A stretch of 10,915 bases of DNA from assembly GCA_943326655.2 (NCBI GenBank), contig CALPUC020000016.1, forward strand, positions 1 to 10,915, in the 5' to 3' direction. Positions 1 through 6,321 of this stretch are shown in pieces; position 1 is the first letter of the stretch; the number at the start of each line of letters is the position of its first letter. The translations under genes were made by a program, and so were the position numbers. The DNA comes from Rhodoluna limnophila (GTDB lineage: Bacteria > Actinomycetota > Actinomycetes > Actinomycetales > Microbacteriaceae). The notes below the pieces were generated by a model. That model did not search any database and was not told the origin of the DNA. It saw only the letters and a list, made by a program, of their open reading frames with translations.

Positions 1-2
1 TA

Positions 3-236
3 AAAGCAGCCCGCGATCGCCTGATGCGCGTCCAGGGTCAAATCCTAGGAATCGTCAAGATGATCGACGAAGGCCGCGACTGCACCGACCTGCTGACCCA
101 GCTCAGTGCCGCATCCACTGCGCTCACCCGCGCTGGCTTTACCATCATCGCCACCGGCATGGCCCACTGTGGCACCGACGCCGAGGGCACCGCCGATAGA
201 GAAAAGCTGGAAAAAGCTTTCATGTCTCTGGCATAA
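3..236 (+). CDS. CsoR/CstR-family transcriptional repressor, persulfide-sensor type (5' end missing)
   Basis: The frame is open from the window edge, so the true start lies upstream; 77 residues are visible. The visible part covers most of the all-helical CsoR fold: an RLMRVQGQILG helix, then GRDC (Cys codon 81-83), a TQLSAA helix and GMAHC (Cys codon 168-170). The two cysteines lie 29 residues apart, as in CsoR and CstR. In copper-sensing CsoR a histidine sits four residues before the second cysteine; here that residue is glycine (156-158), and the only nearby His directly precedes the Cys. This two-cysteine pattern fits CstR, which forms inter-subunit di- or trisulfides with persulfides and releases DNA, better than a Cu(I) sensor. 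The adjoining CoA-disulfide reductase-rhodanese gene supports that reading. The operator would lie upstream of the window. Family assignment is firm; the persulfide ligand is inferred. Confidence 0.85.
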   Translation, partial: KAARDRLMRVQGQILGIVKMIDEGRDCTDLLTQLSAASTALTRAGFTIIATGMAHCGTDAEGTADREKLEKAFMSLA

Positions 237-238
237 CC

Positions 239-1876
239 ATGAAGACCATCATCGTTGGCGGCGTCGCTTCCGGAATGTCGGCGGCGACCCGACTCAGGCG
301 TCTCCAGGAAGACGCAGACATCACGGTCTACGAAATGGGCGAGAACGTCTCCTATGCCAACTGCGGCCTCCCCTACTTCCTCAGCGACACCATTTCAGAC
401 CGAAACGCACTGCTGCTGCAAACTCCCCAGTCGCTTCACGATCGATTCCGCCTAGACGTTCAGGTGAACCACATGGTCACCGCTATCAACAAAAACCAGA
501 AATCAATCACCGTGAAAAACCTAATTTCCGGTGAATCCTTCGAAGACCATTACGACTTTCTCGTGCTGGCCACAGGTGCGAAACCGAGACAACCGGAAAT
601 CAACGGGATCGAATACGCTCTCTCACTTCGCGATGTCGCCGACGCCGACGCTCTAAAGGCTGCCGTTCAGACGAGCGTTTCAAAAACCGCTGTGATCATC
701 GGTGGTGGCTTCATTGGAATCGAAACTGCCGAAAACCTAGTTCACGCTGGTTTCGACGTTCACCTAGTTCAAAGAGGCAATCAGCTCCTCGGCCAGGTTG
801 AACCAGAAATCGTCGAAGTTTTTCAAAAGCATTTGGAAAGCAACGGAATCAAGCTGCATCTAAACAGTGCCGTTACCGGAATCACTCCCAACGCCGTTTC
901 AATCAATGGGAATTCCCTTGAATGCGACCTTGTTGTTTCGGCAGCAGGAGTGGAACCAGATAACCAGCTAGCCCGAGAAGCCGGTCTTAAATTCGGCAAA
1001 ACTGCCGGACTCTGGGTCGATGAGCAACAGCGCACCAGCGACGAATACATCTTTGCTGCCGGAGACGCGGTGGAGAAGCACGATTACTTCACCAATGGTG
1101 AGACTCTCGTTCCGCTGGCAAACCTGGCCAATCGCCACGGACGCTTGATTGCCGATGCCATTGCCGGACTGCCGGTCAAGGCCGCAAACAGCATCAGTAC
1201 GGCAATCATCGGGGCGTTTGGAATGGCTCTGGCAACAACCGGGCTAAGCCCAGCGAAGGCACGAGCCTCTAAGCTTCCTCACCAGGTAATTCACATTCAC
1301 CCGGGCAGTCACGCCGGTTACTACCCAGGTGCGAAGCGCATCTCAATGCTGGTGCTCTTCGAACCCGAAACCGGAAAACTCCTTGGCGCTCAAGCGGTTG
1401 GGGAAGATGGCGTTGATAAGAGAATCGACGTAATCTCAACCGCAATCTTCGGTGGTCTTTCAGTCAACGATCTAATGGACCTCGAACTGGCCTACTCACC
1501 ACAGTACGGCTCGGCAAAAGACCCAATCAACCACGCGGGCTATGTTGGCAACAACGTGCTTACCGGTCGCACACCAACGTTCCAGTGGCACGAGCTCGAG
1601 GCCCAACTGGCCAAGCCAAACACCGTGTTGGTCGACGTGCGTTCTGCTTCCGAGAATCAAGCCGGAACTACCCCGAACTCCATCAACATCAGCGTGGACG
1701 ATTTACGCGATCACCTAAAGCCACTCGAAGGCAAACGCGTTCTAGTTCACTGCCAAGTTGGCCAGCGAGGCCACACGGCAACTCAAATACTTCGAGGTCA
1801 CGGCATTGATGCCCTAAACCTCGACGGCGGCTACCTAACCTGGCGGGCCGGCACCGATGCGAAGGAAAGAAAATAA
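239..1876 (+). CDS. CoA-disulfide/CoA-persulfide reductase fused to a C-terminal rhodanese domain
   Basis: This is a 545-aa flavoprotein of the pyridine nucleotide-disulfide oxidoreductase family. The N-terminal FAD-binding motif is VGGVASG. The single redox cysteine is C42 in YANCGLPYF, the hallmark of CoA-disulfide reductases and NADH oxidases. A second GxGxxG motif for NAD(P)H lies near residues 150-165 and the FAD-binding AAGDA motif at 273-277. The tyrosine motifs GYYPGAK and AYSPQYG are typical of CoADR. From about residue 445 a rhodanese domain follows, with active loop CQVGQR and catalytic C505. Fusions of this kind (CoADR-RHD) reduce CoA disulfide or CoA persulfide with NAD(P)H in the cytoplasm, while the rhodanese domain handles sulfane sulfur. 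The start is 2 nt after the repressor stop, implying co-transcription and coupled translation, and probably control by that repressor. The exact substrate (CoA disulfide, CoA persulfide or polysulfide) cannot be read from sequence. Confidence 0.93.
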   Translation: MKTIIVGGVASGMSAATRLRRLQEDADITVYEMGENVSYANCGLPYFLSDTISDRNALLLQTPQSLHDRFRLDVQVNHMVTAINKNQKSITVKNLISGESFEDHYDFLVLATGAKPRQPEINGIEYALSLRDVADADALKAAVQTSVSKTAVIIGGGFIGIETAENLVHAGFDVHLVQRGNQLLGQVEPEIVEVFQKHLESNGIKLHLNSAVTGITPNAVSINGNSLECDLVVSAAGVEPDNQLAREAGLKFGKTAGLWVDEQQRTSDEYIFAAGDAVEKHDYFTNGETLVPLANLANRHGRLIADAIAGLPVKAANSISTAIIGAFGMALATTGLSPAKARASKLPHQVIHIHPGSHAGYYPGAKRISMLVLFEPETGKLLGAQAVGEDGVDKRIDVISTAIFGGLSVNDLMDLELAYSPQYGSAKDPINHAGYVGNNVLTGRTPTFQWHELEAQLAKPNTVLVDVRSASENQAGTTPNSINISVDDLRDHLKPLEGKRVLVHCQVGQRGHTATQILRGHGIDALNLDGGYLTWRAGTDAKERK

Positions 1877-1878
1877 CT

Positions 1879-1998
1879 ATGTGCGCACCTGCAACTTGCG
1901 AGGCCTGTAGCAAAGTTACCTGGGCTGGCTGTGGCCAGCACATTGAAGAGGCTCTGGAGGGTTTTACTCCCGAGCAGCTTTGCAACTGCCCTCAGTAA
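1879..1998 (+). CDS. 39-aa cysteine-rich mini-protein, probable metal-binding
   Basis: ATG lies 2 nt after the reductase stop, and an AAGGAAAG purine tract about 10 nt upstream can serve as ribosome site. The 39 residues include six cysteines (C2, C7, C10, C18, C35, C37) and H21, arranged as C-x2-C, then TWAGCGQH, then C-x-C at the end. The layout suggests a structural zinc (or other metal) site, or a sulfur-carrying set of thiols. I recall short proteins beginning MC and carrying a TWxGCGxH core in many actinobacteria and some fungi, without an assigned function; this is memory, not a search. Third place in a persulfide operon suggests a sulfur-related or redox role, but that is guilt by association. 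The dense, ordered cysteines and tight spacing make a chance ORF unlikely. Confidence 0.75.
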   Translation: MCAPATCEACSKVTWAGCGQHIEEALEGFTPEQLCNCPQ

Positions 1999-2022
1999 GT
2001 CAATTCAGTCCACCGCGACTGC

Positions 2023-2028
2023 TAGTTT
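2023..2028 (+). promoter_or_regulatory. Candidate -10 element for a leaderless transcript
   Basis: TAGTTT matches the actinobacterial -10 pattern TANNNT and ends 6 nt before the ATG at 2035, which would place transcription initiation at or next to the start codon. No convincing -35 is visible. The AGGA directly touching the ATG is too close to work as a normal ribosome site, which favours leaderless translation. Confidence 0.45.
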
Positions 2029-2034
2029 GTAGGA

Positions 2035-2607
2035 ATGGTGTTGTTTTTACAGCGTTGGGGAATAACCAATCCGTGGGTTTGGGCCTTTTTCGTAACCACT
2101 TCGCTTCAAGTGTTTCGTGGCTCACCAATCGACACCCTAATCTTCGGCTCCAGCACACTCATCGTCTGGTTGGATGCCGCGGGGTTTTTCAAGAAGTCGA
2201 TTCAAGATCAACCTAAAGTAAGCAATGCGCTAATCACCATCGTCATGCTCATGCTGGGGCTGGTGTTGAGTTTCTTCCCCAGACACACCTATCTCCACGG
2301 GGCGATACTCTTCCTAATTTTGCCGTTCGCCCTCTACCTCGCTTGGTACAAAGACAACGGGCCCAAGGAATTGGCCGACCCAATGATGCAGAGAACCAAA
2401 TCAGTCTGGAGAGTGCTGTGTCTCGTGCTGTGCGTTTGGGAATTCGGCGCCAACATCCTCGGACAACTAGCAAACAGCCTCACATCGCATCCAACCATTA
2501 GCGTGCTGATTGACCCGTTCCTAGACAACACCATCGGTCAAACAGTTTTCGTGGTGCTCTGGCTGTTTCTCGGGCTAGGTCTACTTAGGATTTGGGGAAG
2601 CAAATGA
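2035..2607 (+). CDS. Multi-pass membrane protein, function unknown
   Basis: This 190-aa hydrophobic protein has about five to six predicted transmembrane segments, at roughly residues 14-27 (weak), 33-52, 63-82, 86-105, 124-143 and 169-187. The connecting loops are short; the longest (about 106-123) is charged and contains KDNGPKELADP. No catalytic motif or known domain is recognised. It may start at ATG 2035 (leaderless, see the -10 element) or at the in-frame GTG 2038 or TTG 2041. It overlaps the following small membrane protein gene by 4 nt (ATGA), so the two are almost certainly co-expressed and may form a complex. It could also be read through from the upstream operon, since only 36 nt separate them and no terminator is seen. 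Confidence 0.75.
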   Translation: MVLFLQRWGITNPWVWAFFVTTSLQVFRGSPIDTLIFGSSTLIVWLDAAGFFKKSIQDQPKVSNALITIVMLMLGLVLSFFPRHTYLHGAILFLILPFALYLAWYKDNGPKELADPMMQRTKSVWRVLCLVLCVWEFGANILGQLANSLTSHPTISVLIDPFLDNTIGQTVFVVLWLFLGLGLLRIWGSK

Positions 2608-2822
2608 CCTACAGCACGAGCTTCATAGTCATCACCGGCTATTTGGTGATTGTTGCGTTGGGAATCATGCTCTGGCTGCTATCAAAGTTCGAGCGTATCA
2701 AGCTCCACAAAGTAGGAATCCTGATGGATCGAATTCTTCACCACAGAACCACTCGCATCGCCATCATCCTCGGCTGGTGGTGGATTGGCTGGCATTTCCT
2801 GGTGAACCAGGTTGCCCGCTAG
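2604..2822 (+). CDS. Small DUF6186-like membrane protein
   Basis: This 72-aa protein has two transmembrane segments, at about residues 8-27 and 49-67, separated by a basic linker (KFERIKLHKVG). It ends in a tryptophan-rich GWWWIGWHFLV stretch. The W-W-x-G-W-H-F ending is what I recall of DUF6186, a small actinobacterial membrane family of unknown function. ATG 2604 is chosen because it forms an ATGA overlap with the preceding stop and has GGGGAAG just upstream. An in-frame TTG at 2592 is the less likely start. The basic linker suggests a cytoplasmic loop with both termini outside, which is inference. Confidence 0.7.
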   Translation: MTYSTSFIVITGYLVIVALGIMLWLLSKFERIKLHKVGILMDRILHHRTTRIAIILGWWWIGWHFLVNQVAR

Positions 2823-2825
2823 GTG

Positions 2826-3317
2826 CTAGTCAGTTGCTTGAACTGATTTATCTCGACCTAAGTAAAGCTCTAGGTTATCCAAATAACTGTTCATGCCGTC
2901 TCTCGAAGCTTCCGCCTGCTCCTCAGGCATTTCGCCAAACTGAGTGAAGCGAACCCACGACTTCTTGCCGCGCTTTTCGAAATCGATCACGATTCGGTGG
3001 GCAGGAGCATTGTCGTCGGCAAAAATGAACTCGGCTTCGTCCTGGCTGTAGCTAAGGGAGTGAACCAGACGCACGTTTGGAACAACCTCTGAGTAGCGAC
3101 CCCAGAAGTAGGCATTGAAGCCGTTCACAGACACGTCGACGGCAACAGCCCACCGACCTCCGATGAATACTTCGCTGGTCACACTGCCGGGAACCACAGA
3201 AAGCATCGTCGGGCTATACCAAGCCTCTAGTTCCTTTGCGTTCGTCCAGGCGTTCCAGAGGGTTTCGATGTCGCAGTTGAACTCACGCTCAACAAAATAA
3301 AGTTCTCTCTCGGCCAT
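2826..3317 (-). CDS. AHSA1-like SRPBCC domain protein
   Basis: This is a 163-aa single-domain protein of the START/Bet v 1-like (SRPBCC) fold, activator-of-Hsp90-ATPase-like subgroup. Family features are the N-terminal basic FxREFN strand, LWNAWTNAKELEAWYSP (about residues 20-36), the central FIGGRW strand, and a C-terminal helix GMNSYLDNLELYL. Such proteins bind small hydrophobic ligands in a helix-grip pocket; the ligand here is unknown. ATG 3317 is chosen because it falls 4 nt after the ychF stop; a start further upstream would run into ychF. No Shine-Dalgarno site is evident, suggesting translation coupled to ychF. The link to YchF may be only transcriptional. Its stop lies 3 bp from the convergent DUF6186-like stop. 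Confidence 0.85.
   Translation of the reverse strand: MAERELYFVEREFNCDIETLWNAWTNAKELEAWYSPTMLSVVPGSVTSEVFIGGRWAVAVDVSVNGFNAYFWGRYSEVVPNVRLVHSLSYSQDEAEFIFADDNAPAHRIVIDFEKRGKKSWVRFTQFGEMPEEQAEASRDGMNSYLDNLELYLGRDKSVQATD
2828..2848 (+). terminator. Possible hairpin terminator between convergent genes
   Basis: The arms AGTCAGTT and AACTGATT pair over 8 bp (one G-T) around a 5-nt loop GCTTG. The hairpin lies just past the DUF6186-like stop and inside the last codons of the convergent SRPBCC gene. There is no run of T after it on the + strand, so intrinsic termination is doubtful. Confidence 0.25.
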
Positions 3318-3321
3318 GGTT

Positions 3322-4395
3322 CTAAACGTTGAAACGGAACTCCACGACATCTCCGTCGTGCATTACGTACTCTTTACCTTCCATGCGAACCTTGCCGGCA
3401 GCCTTGGCATCGGCCATTGAGCCCGCAGCATCAAGATCGGCGTAAGAAACAATCTCGGCCTTGATGAAACCGCGCTCGAAGTCGGTGTGAATAACGCCAG
3501 CAGCAGCTGGAGCCTTCCATCCCGCACGAATCGTCCAGGCGCGAGCCTCTTTAGGCCCTGCGGTGAGGTAAGTCTGCAAACCGAGAGTCTTGAACCCGAT
3601 GCGAGCCAACTGGTCCATTCCCGATTCATCCTGACCGAGGCTAGCGAGGAGTTCATTCGCTTCTTCAGCGGTTAGATCAATCAGTTCGCTCTCAACCTTG
3701 GCGTCCAGGAAAACGGCGTCAGACGGAGCAACCAAATCCGCGAGCGCCTTCTTCTTGGCCGGGTCGGTGAGGATGCCTTCGTCCACGTTGAATACGTAAA
3801 GGATTGGCTTGGCGGTTAGAAGCCCAAGTTCCCTAATTGGAGTCAGGTCTACTTTGGTGGCGCTTAGTGGCTTGCCGTCGTTTAGTTCCTTGAGAGCTTC
3901 GTCGACAACGTCGAGTGTCGAAGTCTCTGCTTTCTTGCCCTTTACTTCTTTCTCAATGCGAGTGCGAGCCTTCTCCAGGGTCTGCATGTCAGCCAAAATG
4001 AGTTCGGTGTTGATGGTCTCAATGTCTGAGTGAGCATCCACCTTGCCGTCCACGTGAATAACGTCTGGGTCAACGAACCCTCGAACCACCTGCGCAATCG
4101 CGTCTGCCTCACGTATGTTGGCCAGAAACTGGTTGCCGAGCCCTTCACCCTCAGACGCTCCACGCACGATTCCGGCGATGTCAACAAATGACACCGGCGC
4201 TGGCAGGATGGTGGCACTCCCAAAAATCTCCGCTAAACGGTTCAAACGCTTATCTGGCAGGTTCACCACACCAACGTTTGGCTCAATCGTTGCGAACGGA
4301 TAGTTCGCCGCGAGCACGTTGTTCTTAGTAAGTGCGTTGAAAAGAGTTGACTTGCCGACATTGGGTAGTCCGACGATTCCGATAGTTAAGGCCAT
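3322..4395 (-). CDS. ychF: Redox-regulated ATPase YchF (Obg/OLA1-type P-loop protein)
   Basis: The 357-aa length is normal for YchF. G1/P-loop GLPNVGKST spans residues 9-17, the G2 region NYPFATIEPN 31-40, and G3 DIAG 72-75. The G4 position reads NVDE (203-206) instead of NKxD, the change that makes YchF/OLA1 favour ATP over GTP. The last roughly 80 residues form the TGS domain (AWTIRAGWKAPAAAGVIH) and end in DGDVVEFRFNV. YchF binds ribosomes and is linked to translation and oxidative stress responses. The gene starts 20 bp from the divergent exonuclease ATG and heads a two-gene unit with the SRPBCC gene. Confidence 0.97.
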   Translation of the reverse strand: MALTIGIVGLPNVGKSTLFNALTKNNVLAANYPFATIEPNVGVVNLPDKRLNRLAEIFGSATILPAPVSFVDIAGIVRGASEGEGLGNQFLANIREADAIAQVVRGFVDPDVIHVDGKVDAHSDIETINTELILADMQTLEKARTRIEKEVKGKKAETSTLDVVDEALKELNDGKPLSATKVDLTPIRELGLLTAKPILYVFNVDEGILTDPAKKKALADLVAPSDAVFLDAKVESELIDLTAEEANELLASLGQDESGMDQLARIGFKTLGLQTYLTAGPKEARAWTIRAGWKAPAAAGVIHTDFERGFIKAEIVSYADLDAAGSMADAKAAGKVRMEGKEYVMHDGDVVEFRFNV

Positions 4396-4401
4396 CTAGA
4401 G

Positions 4402-4407
4402 AGTTTA
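4402..4407 (-). promoter_or_regulatory. Candidate -10 for leaderless ychF
   Basis: Read on the minus strand, TAAACT (TANNNT type) is followed by 6 nt (CTCTAG) and then the ychF ATG at 4395. Only 20 bp separate this ATG from the opposite gene, so there is no room for a conventional 5' leader, and any -35 contact must fall inside the exonuclease coding sequence. Confidence 0.5.
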
Positions 4408-4409
4408 AT
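4404..4409 (+). promoter_or_regulatory. Candidate -10 for the leaderless exonuclease gene
   Basis: TTTAAT ends 6 nt before the ATG at 4416 and matches TATAAT in five of six positions, but it lacks the important A at the second position. TAATTG (4406-4411) is an alternative with a 4-nt gap. It overlaps the opposing ychF -10 by four bases, so the two promoters could compete. Confidence 0.35.
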
Positions 4410-4415
4410 TGACTT

Positions 4416-4988
4416 ATGCCCCTGAACTTCATCGCCATCGACTTTGAAACTGCCAACGGCTCCCCCGCTTCGCCTTGTGCGGTTGGTTTGGTGAAGGTTC
4501 GAGACGGCAAGTTGGTTGATGGTTTGGCGATGATGTTTCAGCCGCCTTACCCTCATAACTGGTTCCATGCGGGAAACATAAACGTGCATGGAATTCGTCC
4601 TAGTGATGTTGAAGATGCAATCTCTTGGGATCAGGCTCTTGGGCTTTTGTTGAAATTTACCGGCGACGACATTTTGGTGGCTCACAATGCGCCTTTCGAC
4701 ATGGGGGTCTTGAAAGCTTCCGCGAGCGCGATTGAAGCAACGCTCCCCCAAATCACCTACACCTGCTCGCTTGAGATTTCTCGAAAGACCTACAACCTGG
4801 AGTCTTATCGGTTGAACGCGGTTGCCTATGCGATTGGTCACGAGGAATTCAGGCACCACGACGCGCTGGCTGATGCTGATGCATGTGCTCGAATCATGGT
4901 TCACGCCGCCGATCGCCACGGAGTTGAGTCTCTTGAAGAACTACTTGCGGCAACAGGCAAGAAGTTCAAGGTGCTGGTAACCGAATAA
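4416..4988 (+). CDS. DEDDh 3'-5' exonuclease (DnaQ/epsilon-like)
   Basis: This is a 190-aa stand-alone exonuclease domain. All catalytic residues are visible: motif I D9 and E11 in FIAIDFETA, motif II D95 in AHNAPFD, and motif III H148 and D153 in HHDALAD, with the H-x4-D spacing of the DEDDh subgroup. These residues bind the two metal ions that hydrolyse DNA or RNA from the 3' end. The size and compact ends exclude a full PolC or DinG protein, and no BRCT or UvrC-like extension follows. It may act in proofreading, repair or RNA processing; the sequence does not say which. It is followed 28 nt later by rmuC, another DNA-maintenance gene in the same orientation. Confidence 0.88.
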   Translation: MPLNFIAIDFETANGSPASPCAVGLVKVRDGKLVDGLAMMFQPPYPHNWFHAGNINVHGIRPSDVEDAISWDQALGLLLKFTGDDILVAHNAPFDMGVLKASASAIEATLPQITYTCSLEISRKTYNLESYRLNAVAYAIGHEEFRHHDALADADACARIMVHAADRHGVESLEELLAATGKKFKVLVTE

Positions 4989-5004
4989 TGTCTTCGGTCC
5001 GTGG

Positions 5005-5010
5005 CATAGT
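5005..5010 (+). promoter_or_regulatory. Candidate -10 for leaderless rmuC
   Basis: CATAGT ends 6 nt before ATG 5017 and matches TATAAT in four of six positions. The overlapping TAGTTT (5007-5012) is a better TANNNT match but ends only 4 nt from the ATG. No Shine-Dalgarno sequence precedes the ATG (the last bases are TTTGCCC), which supports a leaderless start. Confidence 0.35.
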
Positions 5011-5016
5011 TTGCCC

Positions 5017-6198
5017 ATGGATACTTACATTTTTCTTGGAATTGGCTTACTTGCCGGAGCAGTAATCGGTTGGCTTTTAGGGTCACGCGGTAGGGGAAAC
5101 GACTCGGTTTCGGCGGCTCTACTTCAGGGCGAACAGGCCAGAGCCTTGCGTGCTGAGGCTGAACTCGTTCAGCTTCGCGAAACAGCGCGGTTGGAAGCAG
5201 AGCAAGATGCCAAGGTGCTCTCCGAGATCTCTCCGCTAAAGGTGAAGCTTGGTGAAATGCAGGCCAAGGTTGAAGAACTTGAGAAAGAACGAACCGGCCA
5301 GTTCAACACCATTACCGAGCAGATTCGAAACCAGCAGGCGATTGACTCGCAGCTTCGGAACACTACAGCCGTTCTCGCTAATGCTCTAACCAATAACCAA
5401 ACTCGCGGTGGTTGGGGAGAAACTCGCCTGGAAGACATCGTAAAGACGGCCGGCTTAGTAAAAGGCGTTCACTACGAAACCCAATTTGAGACCGTGAACC
5501 ACGACGACGTGAAGATTCGCCCAGACATGGTGATCATGCTTCCAGAGGCCAAATTCGTTGCTATCGACTCAAAGGCGCCGATGGCGAGTTATCTAAAGGC
5601 TCAGGAAGAGCGCGAAAAAGGTATCGACGCTAACAAAGACATCATCAAGCAGTACTTGAAGCAGCACATCACCGATGTCAAGAAGCACATTCAAGACCTG
5701 GCCAAGAAGGACTACTGGTCTGGCTTGGAGAACTCACCCGAATTTACCCTGCTATTTATTCCGTCTGAGCCGGTTTTAGCGGCCACTCTCGATGAAGAGA
5801 ACCTTATGGAATACGCGTTCCAGAACCGCGTTGCTCTGGTTTCACCGGTTTCACTGTTTGCGGTTCTCAAAACTGTTGCCTACACCTGGCGGCAGAACGC
5901 CGATGAGAAGGTCATCCACGACATCATCAACCTTGGAACATCGCTTTACCGAGAAGTTCGAATTATCGGGGAGAAGTACTCGAAACTTGGCGGCCACATC
6001 GACGCGGTAGTAGACGACTACAACAAACTGCTATCAAATCTTGATAAGAGTTTCTTGAAGCCAACCCGTGATTTGAACACAGCCTCTCAGAATCGTTTAG
6101 GAATCGAAGTGATCCCTGAGCCGAAGGTAATCGAAGCCGACACCAAACGCGCCTCGAGCCAGGAACTAACCGAAGGGCCTGATAAGGCGGGCAAGTAG
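5017..6198 (+). CDS. rmuC: DNA recombination protein RmuC
   Basis: This 393-aa protein has an N-terminal membrane anchor (about residues 3-22, IFLGIGLLAGAVIGWLL) followed by a basic SRGRG. A coiled coil rich in E, A, Q and L runs to about residue 100, and the RmuC domain follows. Diagnostic motifs are GGWGETRLEDIV, IRPD with D170, and AIDSKAP with D184 and K186, which resemble a PD-(D/E)xK nuclease core, then LLFIPSEPVL and VSPVSLFAVLKTVAYTWRQ. RmuC limits certain recombination events at inverted repeats and is thought to be a membrane-tethered nuclease. ATG 5017 is preferred over the in-frame TTG 5011 because it directly begins the membrane segment and fits a leaderless promoter. The C-terminal tail (about 360-393) is variable and charged. 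Confidence 0.95.
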   Translation: MDTYIFLGIGLLAGAVIGWLLGSRGRGNDSVSAALLQGEQARALRAEAELVQLRETARLEAEQDAKVLSEISPLKVKLGEMQAKVEELEKERTGQFNTITEQIRNQQAIDSQLRNTTAVLANALTNNQTRGGWGETRLEDIVKTAGLVKGVHYETQFETVNHDDVKIRPDMVIMLPEAKFVAIDSKAPMASYLKAQEEREKGIDANKDIIKQYLKQHITDVKKHIQDLAKKDYWSGLENSPEFTLLFIPSEPVLAATLDEENLMEYAFQNRVALVSPVSLFAVLKTVAYTWRQNADEKVIHDIINLGTSLYREVRIIGEKYSKLGGHIDAVVDDYNKLLSNLDKSFLKPTRDLNTASQNRLGIEVIPEPKVIEADTKRASSQELTEGPDKAGK

Positions 6199-6220
6199 TG
6201 ACTCGGCGGTTACAAAGTCT

Positions 6221-6248
6221 CTAGTTTGACTTGCTGACTAGGTATACT
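6221..6248 (+). promoter_or_regulatory. Promoter region of the pfkB-fba cluster with an operator-like dyad
   Basis: TATACT (6243-6248) is a strong -10 candidate, placing the transcript start near 6255. Directly upstream is an inverted repeat, CTAGT (6221-6225) and ACTAG (6237-6241), separated by 11 nt; a repressor or activator could bind here. TTGACT (6226-6231) inside it looks like a -35 but is only 11 nt from the -10, too close for normal spacing. The resulting leader would be about 65 nt. Confidence 0.5.
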
Positions 6249-6310
6249 TTTTGGAAGTAGCGGACGATGACGTCTTGCTGGATTAAACCAACAGACCGCA
6301 GTTACCGCAC

Positions 6311-6317
6311 AAGGAGA
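6311..6317 (+). promoter_or_regulatory. Strong ribosome binding site of the pfkB-like gene
   Basis: AAGGAGA lies 4 nt before ATG 6322 and fixes the start. It contrasts with the absent Shine-Dalgarno sites of the neighbouring candidate leaderless genes and is consistent with a transcript carrying a real leader. Confidence 0.8.
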
Positions 6318-6321
6318 AACT

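Noticed and set aside
3..236. Copper-responsive CsoR
   Set aside because: The histidine ligand four residues before the second cysteine is glycine, and no copper ATPase or chaperone gene is nearby within the window.
106..534. 142-aa plus-strand ORF across the repressor-reductase junction
   Set aside because: It is a P/R/H-rich out-of-frame translation of two clearly real genes.
3318..3350. Upstream start for the SRPBCC protein
   Set aside because: It would overlap the conserved C-terminus of YchF and add residues not typical of the fold. ATG 3317 fits the 4-nt gap.
4386..4919. 177-aa minus-strand ORF opposite the exonuclease gene
   Set aside because: It runs antisense to a gene with intact catalytic motifs, overlaps the ychF start, and its translation shows no recognisable domain.
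6226..6248. TTGACT plus TATACT as a classical -35/-10 promoter
   Set aside because: The spacer is only 11 nt, far below the usual 16-18. The -10 is kept, but the -35 reading is not.
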